This document shows, one piece after another, positions 57,177-64,000 of a stretch of DNA of 64,000 bases. The notes beneath the pieces are model-generated. The model did no database searches. It was not told the DNA's origin and saw only the letters and a program-made list of their open reading frames with translations. The stretch comes from Bog-473 sp963730785 (GTDB lineage Bacteria; Actinomycetota; Acidimicrobiia; Acidimicrobiales; RAAP-2): the NCBI GenBank assembly GCA_963730785.1, contig CAVSTF010000006.1:186001-250000 (forward strand). Reading direction: 5' to 3'. Made by a program: the position numbers and the translations under genes. The stretch's first letter is position 1. Each line of letters opens with the position of its first letter.

Positions 57177-58490
57177 ATGACGAACCACAGGATTGCGGTC
57201 ATTGGTGCCGGTTACGTGGGACTTCCCACGGCGGCCACGCTGGCCCACTTCGGCCACCGGGTGGTGCTGGCCGAGCGCGAGCCCAAGCGCCTGGCCGCGC
57301 TGCGCAGCGGTCGCATGCCCATTGTCGAGGTCGGGCTCGATGAGCTGGTGGCCGAGAGCGTGCAGACCCACCGCCTCTCCTTCACCGATTCGGCGGTCGA
57401 CGCCGTCAACGGCGCTGAGTTCATCTTTCTGTGCGTACCCACTCCGCAGGGCGAGGACGGTTCGGCTGACCTGTCCTATGTCGAGGCGGCGGCCAAGGAG
57501 ATCGGGGCGCATCTGGCCCAGAACGCCATCGTGATCAACAAGTCGACGGTGCCGATTGGTTCCGCTCGGATGGTCGAACGCGTCATCGGGCGTCCCGATA
57601 TCTCGGTGGTGTCGAACCCTGAGTTCCTCCGCGAAGGCACGGCCGTGCAGGACAGCCTCCATCCGGACCGGCTGGTCGTCGGCGCCGATGATCCGCACGC
57701 CGCCGCCAAGGTCGGTGCCCTCTTCGCCGCCACGGGTGCGCCGCTGATCGTGACCGATGCCACGACGTCGGAGTCGATCAAGTACGCCGCCAACGCCTTC
57801 CTGGCCACCAAGCTCAGCTACGTCAATGCGCTGGCTTGCCTGTGCGAGGAACTGGGCGCCGACGTCCGAGACGTCATGCTCGGACTCGGGCTACGACAAG
57901 CGGATCGGGTTCGAGTTCCTGCACGCCCGGACCCGGGTGGGGTGGATCGTGTCTGCCCAAGGACACCCGGGCGTTGCTCCACATCTCCAAGGAGGCGGGC
58001 TACGACTTCTCCCTCCTGGCCGGGGCCATTGCCAGCAACGACGAGCAGCTGGCGCGAGTGGTGACCAAGGTCGAGACGGCCGCCGGTGGTTCGGTGCAAG
58101 GGCAAGACGGTGGCGATCTGGGGACTGACCTTCAAGGCCAACACCGACGACCGGCGGGACTCGCCCGGCCGTGGAGATCACCCAGCGACTGGTCAAGCTG
58201 GGCGGCCGACATCCGGGCCTACGACCCCACCGTCCGGCCCGAGGATCACGAGGGGGACGCGGTGGCCGACGACCTGCGCGGCATGACGCTCTGCCTCGAT
58301 CCCTACGAGGCCGCGAAGGGTGCCTCGGTCGTCGTGGTGCTCACCGAATGGGACGACTTCCGCTGGCTGGACTTCGAGAAGGTTCTGGCCTCATGGCCGA
58401 GCCCTCCATCGTCGACGCCCGCAACCTGCTTGACCCGGCCGCCGTCACGGCGCATGGGCTTCGCCTACAAGCGCCATCGGACGCCCATGA
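57177..58490 (+). CDS. ugd: UDP-glucose 6-dehydrogenase, heavily frameshifted in second half
   Basis: NAD-dependent dehydrogenase of about 437 residues making UDP-glucuronate. N-terminal VIGAGYVGLPTAATLA, CVPTPQGEDGSADLS, NKSTVPIGSA and NPEFLREGTAVQD are intact to 57885. The second half needs about eight single-base corrections to read YDKRIGFEFLHAGPGWGGS (active-site Cys in GGSCLPKDT), KTVAIWGLTFKANTDD and YDPTV. The stop at 58490 overlaps the next ATG (ATGA). The product feeds the UDP-xylose synthase that follows. Confidence 0.88.
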
Positions 58491-59435
58491 GTCGGGTCGT
58501 CGTGGCCGGAGGTGCCGGGTTCCTCGGCTCGCACATGTGTGACCGACTGATCGGCCGGGGCGATTCGGTGGTCTGCCTGGACGACATGTCGACCGGCAGC
58601 GAAGCCAACGTGGCCCACCTGCTGGACCACGACGCCTTCACGCTGGTGGTCACCGATGTCAGCGAGAAGGTGGCACTGCCGACCGACGACAAGGTGGATG
58701 GCGTCCTCAACCTGGCCAGCCCGGCCTCGCCACCGGCCTACCTGGCCCGCCCGCTGGAGACCTTGGCCGTCGGGAGCGAGGGCACCCGCCGCCTCTTGGC
58801 CTTGGCCCACGAGCACGACGCCCGCTTCCTCATGGCCAGCACCAGCGAGATTTACGGCGAGCCCGAAGTGCACCCGCAGGTCGAGTCCTACCGGGGGAGC
58901 GTCGACCCGATCGGCCCGCGCAGCGTCTACGACGAGGCCAAGCGGTTCGCCGAGAGCACTGACCATGGCCACCCACCGCGTGCACGGCGTCAACGTCGGC
59001 ATCGCCCGCATCTTCAATACCTACGGACCACGTCTGTCGCCGGGCGACGGCCGGGTGGTGTCCAACTTCATCGCCCAGGCGCTGCGGGGCGAGCCGCTGA
59101 CCATGTACGGCGACGGTACCCAGACCCGGAGCTTCTGCTTCGTCGAAGACGAGATCGCGGGACTACTGGCCCTCTTCGATTCGTCGTGCACCGGCCCGAT
59201 CAACATCGGCAATCCCGATGAGCGCACCATGCTGGAGTTGGCCGAAATCGTGCTCGAAGTCACCGGATCCTCGTCGGAGATCGTCTTCCGCCCCTTACCC
59301 AAGGACGACCCCACCCGTCGTTGTCCCGACATCACGTTGGCCAAGAAGGAACTCGGTTGGTCACCCAACATTGATCTTCGACAGGGCATCGAGCGCACGG
59401 TGCAGTTCATGGCCGAGCAAGTGGGAGCGGCATGA
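58487..59435 (+). CDS. UDP-glucuronate decarboxylase (UDP-xylose synthase), one frameshift
   Basis: Extended SDR enzyme of about 315 residues converting UDP-glucuronate to UDP-xylose. The NAD motif is VAGGAGFLGSHMCDRL near 5, then LASPASPPAY near 78, MASTSEIYGEPEVHPQ near 115, and SVYDEAKRFAE with catalytic Tyr and Lys near 145. The second half (RIFNTYGPRLSPGDGRVVSNF, RSFCFVEDE) is in another frame after 58967, where one extra A sits in GAGCACTG. It overlaps both neighbours by four bases. It uses the product of the preceding gene. Confidence 0.9.
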
Positions 59436-60172
59436 CGATGCCCGAGACCGAAACGGAGCACCAGCTGCCCACATTCCAGACCCTCGCGTGATCATGCCCG
59501 TATTCAACGAGCGGTCGACCGTGGCCGAGATCATTCGCCGCATGCGGGCCGTCCAGTTGCCCGGGGGCATCAACCTGCAGGTGATTGTGGTCGACGACGG
59601 CTCCAGCGACGGTTCGGAGAAGGTCCTGCGGGCGCTGGAGGATTCGACCGTCCGGGTCATCACCCACAAGGAGAACAAGGGCAAGGGTGCGGCCATCCGT
59701 ACCGGGTTGGCGCTGGCCACCGGCGATCTCCTCCTCATCCAAGATGCCGATCTCGAGTACGACCCGGACGACTGGCCCCGCCTGCTCGAGCCGGTACTCA
59801 AGGGCAAGGCCCGGGTGGTCTACGGCAGCCGATTCACCGGCGAGCGCAAGAACATGCTGCCGCTGCATTGGGCCGGCAATCGCTTCCTGTCGCTGGTCAC
59901 CAACGTGCTGTACAGCTCGACCCTGTCGGACATGGAGACGTGCTACAAGTTGTTCGACGCCAAGGTGATCGAGGGCATGACCATTGTCTCCGATCGCTTC
60001 GACTTCGAACCCGAAATCACGGCCAAGGTGTTGCGCCGTGGCCACCGCATTTACGAAGTGCCGATCTCCTATGCCGGGCGTGAAGTCGACGAGGGCAAGA
60101 AGATCACCTGGCGTGACGGCTTCGGCGCGCTCAAGTGCACTCATCCGGTTCCGGTTCACCAAGGAGTTCTGA
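59432..60172 (+). CDS. family 2 glycosyltransferase (dolichyl/polyprenyl-phosphate sugar synthase-like), frameshifted at both ends
   Basis: GT2-fold enzyme of about 246 residues. Core is intact: VIMPVFNERSTVAEIIRRM near 20, VIVVDDGSSDGSEKVL with the nucleotide Asp near 52, KGAAIRTGLALATGDLLLIQDADLEYD near 85-110 with the DxD site, SRFTGERKNML near 135 and the C-terminal YEVPISYAGREVDEGKKI. One missing base near 59492 separates the start, and an extra A near 60139 shifts the last ten residues (LIRFRFTKEF). It probably loads a sugar on a polyprenyl phosphate. Confidence 0.88.
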
Positions 60173-60177
60173 GCCCG

Positions 60178-61052
60178 GAGTGTCGGTACCTGATTGCCGC
60201 CGTCGTGGTGGATCACGACGCCGGACCATTGCTGGAAGGCTGCGTCCGCTCGCTGCTGACGCAAGGTGCTTCGCCCGTGATCGTGGTGGAGAACGGTCGG
60301 CCGGAGCAGCGCCGACCAGGCCCTGGCTTCGCTGCCGGCCGATGCGGTCATCATCGTGCGCCCGCAGAAGAACCTGGGTTTCGGGGCCGGCGTCAATCGG
60401 GGGCTGGCCGTGTTGGCCGGGCACGAGCCGGCGCCCGAGTTCGTCCTGATATCGAACCCGGATCTGGAAGTGCATCCCGGAGCCCTCGACGCGCTGGCTC
60501 GGGAACTCGAGGCTCGTCCCGCCTGGGCCATCCTCGGCCCCCGCATTTTCGACGGCGCGCAGGATGTGTACCCGTCGGTTCGTCACTTTCCCTCCTTCGT
60601 CGAGGCCGCCGGTCACGCCTTGCTGGCCCCCTTCAATCCGGAGAATCGCTTCACCAAGCGCTACAACCCGGGCACGCCGGAAGGCGACGACACCAGTCGC
60701 GGCCGGCTGGGTCTCGGGTTCGTGCTTCCTGGCTCGCCGCAGCGCCATGGAAGAGCTGGGTGGCTTCGACGAGGCCTATTTCATGTACAACGAGGACATG
60801 GACCTGTGTTGGCGGGCTCACGAAGCCGGCTGGGGCGTCGGCTTCACCGGAGCGGCCAGCGTGACGCACATTCAGGGCGTGAGCACCGCTCGCCATCCCT
60901 ACAAAATGATGGTGGCCCATCACCGGTCGGCCTTGCGCTTCAGCGTGCGCACCACCAAGGGGTGGCGCCGGATCGCCCTGCCGTTGGCCGCGGTCGTCCT
61001 CGCCCTCCGTCTGGTGGTGGACAGCGCACGGCTCACGCTGACCCGCGCATGA
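60178..61052 (+). CDS. family 2 glycosyltransferase (rhamnosyltransferase-like), frameshifted
   Basis: GT2 enzyme of about 290 residues similar in layout to WbbL-type rhamnosyltransferases. Parts in order are YLIAAVVVDHDAGPLLEGC, SPVIVVENG, KNLGFGAGVNRGL near 60, EFVLISNPDLEVHPGAL with the DxD-like site near 85, and after a break near 60720 RSAMEELGGFDEAYFMYNEDMDL, which is the acceptor-site motif. The tail is hydrophobic. Breaks near 60310 and 60725. The start near 60178 is approximate. With rfbB and rfbD present, dTDP-rhamnose is the likely donor. Confidence 0.82.
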
Positions 61053-62105
61053 GGCGCCTCGGCACACGCGCTGGCCTTTCTCGCCGCGCTGATCACCGGA
61101 TCGCTCGCCGGATTCAGCGGACTCACCACGTCAGCAGGGGCGAGCGGAAAAATCCACGTCCAACCCATCGTCAACTTTGCCCTACCGCCCGCCACCGCCG
61201 GCTGCGGGGGCAATACCCTGTTGGCCGGTGGGGCGCAGCGACTCCCCATCACGGTGAGCACGGTGGACGGTCAGGTGGCCGAAATGATCAATGTGTGCCT
61301 GCAAGGCAGCGGGCCCTATCCCTTCATCATCGACACTGGAGCCGGCGAGTCCGTCATCGACGCCCGTCTGGCCAAGCGACTCCACCTGACCAAGGCCGGT
61401 CCCACCAGCGCCATTGAAGGTGTGGGCTGCCAAGGCAAGGCCACTCCGGTCAAGATCACCAGCTGGTCCGCCGCCGGGGCCACCCTGGACGCGCAGACGC
61501 TAACGGCGGGCACGTTGCCGGACTTCGGCGGCAAGGGCCAACCCGTCGGACTACTCGGCTCGGATGTACTGAGCCGCTTCGGTGCCGTGCGGATCGACTT
61601 CACCAGTCAGACCCTGACCCTGGGCGCCGCCGAAGGCCCGCCTGACTCGGGCAATCAAGTCACCGGACCGACCGGCCCGGCACCCGGCGCCGTCCTCACC
61701 AATGGAGAGGTGGGCAAGACCGTTCCGGCCACGTCGGTGCTGATTCCGGGTGCCGCTGCCTTGGAGGTCAACCTCCGCCTCGGCCACAACCGTTCCCACA
61801 CCTTCGTGGTCGACACCGGCTCCTCACAATCCGTCGTCAGCTCAGCGTTGGCCAAGAAGGATCACCTGGCCCATACCAACCAAGCCCAACGGCAGACGAC
61901 GGTGTGCTCGACCATCACGTCACCGCTCGACCAGAGCGGCCCGTGGTCGGTTCCCGGCGTCACGCTGTTTCCGCAAGACCTCGGCGTCGTGTCGTTTGGT
62001 CCCATCAGCGACAACGGCACGGCCGGGCTTCTCGGATCTGATCAGCTGCAGCGCTTCGGTTGGGTCATCTTCGACTACCGCGGCGGGCGGTTGGTGTTGG
62101 GTTAG
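61049..62105 (+). CDS. secreted protein with two retropepsin-like aspartyl protease domains, one frameshift
   Basis: Protein of about 350 residues. After repair of one base near 61066 it starts with a signal peptide (ALAFLAALITGSLAGFSGL) followed by a mature chain with two similar domains: the first has FIIDTGAGESVID near residue 92 and GLLGSDVLSRFGAVRID near 170, the second FVVDTGSSQSVVSS near 255 and GLLGSDQLQRFGWVIFD near 330. DTG followed by a late GLLGSD strand is the retropepsin-like pattern, here in tandem, so the chain could form an active pseudodimer. The ATG overlaps the glycosyltransferase stop (ATGA). The target is unknown. Confidence 0.82.
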
Positions 62106-62546
62106 ATCGCAGCGCCCAAGGCATTGAGCAGTTCCTCGGTGCCCTCTTGGCGAGCGGCAGGATTGTCGAGCCCATCGAGAAAGACGCCTTGCTCGGTGTA
62201 GGTCAGCTTGGTGCCACTGCCGCCAGCCGTGAACTCCACTGTCGTGACCGACACCGAGATGCGGTCATCTCCGGCGTCCATGGTGTAGTGGTAGACGATG
62301 CGCTCGTTGGGCACAATGTCGCGGTACACGACATCGTAGGAATACACGAGGCCCTTCAGGTGGCCCACCCTTTGAGTGCTCTTCGCCCCCGACTTTGAAG
62401 TCGAGCGAGTAGTTCGGATCGTCGGGCATGCCGAACCAACGCAGCTTCTGCTCCTTGTTGGTCCACAAGGCAAAGACCTTCTCGGGTGCGGCGGCGTAGT
62501 CCCGCTCAATGACAAAGGTGGCGTGTGTGGCTGATCGGTTGGTCAT
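62102..62546 (-). CDS. SRPBCC/AHSA1-family protein, one frameshift
   Basis: START-like fold protein of about 147 residues. The first half (FVIERDYAAAPEKVFALWTNKEQKLRWFG, here split as FVIERDYAAAPEKVF and LWTNKEQKLRWFG) and the second (GLVYSYDVVYRDIVPNERIVYHY, GSGTKLTYTEQGVFLDG) are in different frames joined near 62370. It is one base downstream of the ArsR gene, the usual ArsR-AHSA1 pair, in which the regulator controls the AHSA1 gene. Ligand unknown. The 3' end overlaps the protease gene's stop by four bases. Confidence 0.88.
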
Positions 62547-62547
62547 G

Positions 62548-62883
62548 TCAGGTCCCTTGCTCGTCTTCGGCCAGCACTTCAGCTAGTCGATCCAGTCGCT
62601 GTTCCCAAAGCGCCCGCTGACTGGCAAACCAGGACTCGGCGGAGCGCATGGCACGTGCATCCAAGCGACAGGTCCTGGTTCGGCCCACCTTCTTGGAGCG
62701 CACCAGCCCGCACGACTCCAGCACGGAGAGGTGTTGCAGCACGGCCGGCAGGCTCATCTGCAGTGGTGCAGCTAATTCGCTGACCGAGGCCGAACCGGTG
62801 CTGAGGCGCTCCACCATCAACCGGCGAGTCGGGTCACCCAGGGCCCGGAAGACAGGATCGAGCGTGGCGCTTTGGTTAAGCAT
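62548..62883 (-). CDS. ArsR-family regulator
   Basis: Winged-helix repressor of 111 residues (FRALGDPTRRLMVERL, ASVSELAAPLQMSLPAVLQHLSVLE with the HTH, GLVRSKKVGRTRTCRLD). The usual metal-site Cys of classic ArsR are absent apart from one in RTCRLD, so metal sensing is unlikely. It is of the group that controls AHSA1 genes. A perfect palindrome at 62876-62891 covers its start codon. Confidence 0.92.
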   Translation of the reverse strand: MLNQSATLDPVFRALGDPTRRLMVERLSTGSASVSELAAPLQMSLPAVLQHLSVLESCGLVRSKKVGRTRTCRLDARAMRSAESWFASQRALWEQRLDRLAEVLAEDEQGT

Positions 62884-62891
62884 TTGCTTAA
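62876..62891. promoter_or_regulatory. ArsR operator covering the start codon
   Basis: TTAAGCA-TT-TGCTTAA, perfect seven-base arms with a two-base spacer. The ATG of the ArsR gene lies inside it. If the transcript is leaderless or nearly so, bound repressor would sit on the transcription start. Regulation by ArsR is inferred. Confidence 0.7.
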
Positions 62892-62916
62892 GTATTACCC
62901 AGGGGGCACGCCGATG

Positions 62917-63726
62917 TCAATCAGGTTCGGGGCCCGAGAGCCCGAGCATGGCGGTCACCCCATGGTCCCGACCCGCCGTATAGCCGCCATCGACTGGGAG
63001 GGCGTGGCCGGTAATGAAGGAGGCATCGTCGGACAGCAGGAAGGCGGCCACGGCCGCGATCTCCTCGGGCTGGCCCAGCCGCCGCAACTTGTGCGCCGCA
63101 ATCACGTCTGCCATGACCGACTCCATGCCTGGCATACCGAAGACGGCGTCGACCAAGGGCGTGTCGATGAAGCCGGGACAGATCGCATTCACTCGGATGC
63201 CTCGACCGGCGTAGTCGATGGCCATGTTCTTGGTCAGGATCACCACGCCACCCTTCGACGCGCTGTAGACGCTGCCCCCTGCCGTGCCCTCAAGTCCCTC
63301 AATGCTGGCCATCGTGACCACAGAACCTCGCCGCCCGCCATCCGACGGCTGCCGCAACATCTGATCGATGACGTGTTTGGCGGTCAGGAAGGTGCCGGTG
63401 AGGTTGATATCGATGACTCGATTCCATTCCTCCAAGGGCAACTGGTGCACTGGTCCACCGCCCGCCACGCCGGCGGCATTGACCAAGCCGTCAATGGAGC
63501 CGCCGAACGACACCGTCTGGCGCACCAGTTCCTGCACGGATGTTTCTGAGGCCACATCGCAATGCGTAAATGACCATCGATCCGGGTCGGCCGACATCGG
63601 TGGAGCCTCAACGATGTCGGAGCCCATCACCCGTGCCCCTTCTTCCAGGAGCCGTACCGCCGTGGCCAATCCAATGCCCGATGCCGCTCCGGTCACGATG
63701 TAGGTCCGGTCAGTCAGTCCACGCAT
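62917..63726 (-). CDS. short-chain dehydrogenase/reductase (SDR)
   Basis: Classical SDR of 269 residues. The cofactor motif is VTGAASGIGLATAVRLL near 12, with Asp at the end of strand 2 (GSDIVEAPP) suggesting NAD. NAAGVAGGGP lies near 90, and the catalytic Ser, Tyr and Lys in VVTMASIEGLEG and VYSASKGGV near 140-160. The late GHALPVDGGYTAGRDH is typical. Intact. Substrate not known. It is divergent from the partial LLM gene. Confidence 0.92.
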   Translation of the reverse strand: MRGLTDRTYIVTGAASGIGLATAVRLLEEGARVMGSDIVEAPPMSADPDRWSFTHCDVASETSVQELVRQTVSFGGSIDGLVNAAGVAGGGPVHQLPLEEWNRVIDINLTGTFLTAKHVIDQMLRQPSDGGRRGSVVTMASIEGLEGTAGGSVYSASKGGVVILTKNMAIDYAGRGIRVNAICPGFIDTPLVDAVFGMPGMESVMADVIAAHKLRRLGQPEEIAAVAAFLLSDDASFITGHALPVDGGYTAGRDHGVTAMLGLSGPEPD

Positions 63727-63815
63727 GTGCCCTCCCCATCGCCGATTGTCTAGTCGAGAGGGCTCGCGTATGGTCGGTTGTCTCAACTGACGAACGACCC
63801 AGGGGGGTAAGTTCC

Positions 63816-64000
63816 ATGAAGTTCGCACTGTTCTATGAGATCCCGGTGCCGCGCCCGTGGGAGCCGGACAGCGAGTTGCGGGCGTACCAGCACACGTTGG
63901 AGCAAGCCATCGCCGGCGACAAGTTCGGCTGGGATGCCTTCTGGACGGTGGAGCACCATTTCTTGGAGGAGTACTCGCACTGCTCCAATCCTGAAGTGCT
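63816..64000 (+). CDS. LLM-class flavin-dependent oxidoreductase, 5' part
   Basis: The first 61 residues of a luciferase-like oxidoreductase, cut by the window end. MKFALFYEIPVPRPWEPDSE, shortened here as FALFYEIPVPRPW, and TVEHHFLEEYSH match the N-terminus of the gene at 3046. An AGGGGGG ribosome site lies eight to fourteen bases before the ATG. It is divergent from the SDR gene, with an 89-base gap that must hold both promoters. Confidence 0.88.
   Translation, partial: MKFALFYEIPVPRPWEPDSELRAYQHTLEQAIAGDKFGWDAFWTVEHHFLEEYSHCSNPEV

Noticed and set aside
59218..60864. A 548-residue frame that seems to fuse two glycosyltransferases
   Set aside because: The first enzyme's true end (RFRFTKEF and stop at 60172) is in another frame after one inserted A. 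Two separate genes fit better.

Overview
The window is a GC-rich, gene-dense piece of chromosome, most likely from an actinobacterium, and my best guess is class Acidimicrobiia. The evidence is the large homodimeric AceE pyruvate dehydrogenase, paired flavin-dependent luciferase-like (LLM) oxidoreductases, a desaturase/ferredoxin-reductase pair of the mycobacterial DesA3/Rv3230c type, a DUF222-HNH endonuclease, an LCP cell-wall protein, a DUF929/VKOR pair, a SUF-only Fe-S system that uses SufU, and a sigma-R-like promoter. No rRNA, tRNA, CRISPR array or prophage was seen. One IS element is present.

Layout. 0-5.4 kb: small lipoprotein, hydrolases, flavin reductase, RmlC-like epimerase, LLM oxidoreductase and a RodZ-C-like membrane protein. 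5.4-7.5 kb: oligopeptidase B. 7.6-13.3 kb: first SUF locus (sufB, a Cys-rich small protein, a crotonase, a secreted protein, sufD, a Rieske ferredoxin, sufC). 13.4-15.2 kb: LCP protein and a monooxygenase. 15.2-16.5 kb: an IS1182-type element with an in-frame internal deletion. 16.5-19.5 kb: desaturase, ferredoxin reductase and a divergent TetR. 19.5-21.9 kb: second SUF locus (sufC, sufS, sufU). 22-27 kb: lipid and thiamine metabolism, DNA repair, Rrf2 regulator. 27-34.6 kb: 2-oxoacid dehydrogenase block (aceE, rnhA, lpd, E2, and a LipB-LipA fusion). 34.6-39.5 kb: MetH with a cobalamin adenosyltransferase. 39.5-47.7 kb: HNH endonuclease, nitroreductase, rhodanese-MoeB, hydrolase, aldo/keto reductase, CtaG, VKOR and a DUF929 thioredoxin-like protein. 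47.8-51.1 kb: a TetR-led operon and an HTH/Clp-N regulatory pair with two strong palindromic operators. 51.2-55.2 kb: biotin carboxylase operon with divergent birA. 55.2-62.1 kb: nucleotide-sugar and polysaccharide genes (rfbB, rfbD, UDP-glucose dehydrogenase, UDP-xylose synthase, two glycosyltransferases) ending in a secreted tandem aspartyl-protease-like protein. 62.1-64 kb: ArsR/AHSA1 pair, an SDR, and the start of a second LLM oxidoreductase.

Functional themes. Two SUF loci supply Fe-S clusters for lipoyl synthase, the Rieske protein and the 2Fe-2S reductase. LipBA lipoylates the E2 made next door. BirA biotinylates the carboxylase encoded divergently from it. The adenosyltransferase sits beside B12-dependent MetH. 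The 55-62 kb block makes dTDP-rhamnose, UDP-glucuronate and UDP-xylose precursors and transfers sugars to a cell-surface glycan.

Caution: 27 of about 70 genes contain single-base frameshifts, clustered at 5.9-7.2, 11.3-14.8, 39.6-41.9, 44.1-47.2 and 50.1-61.1 kb, while other stretches are clean. Most are cured by removing or adding one base, usually a G or C, and the protein then reads normally. I treat these as probable sequencing errors and annotate the genes as whole units.
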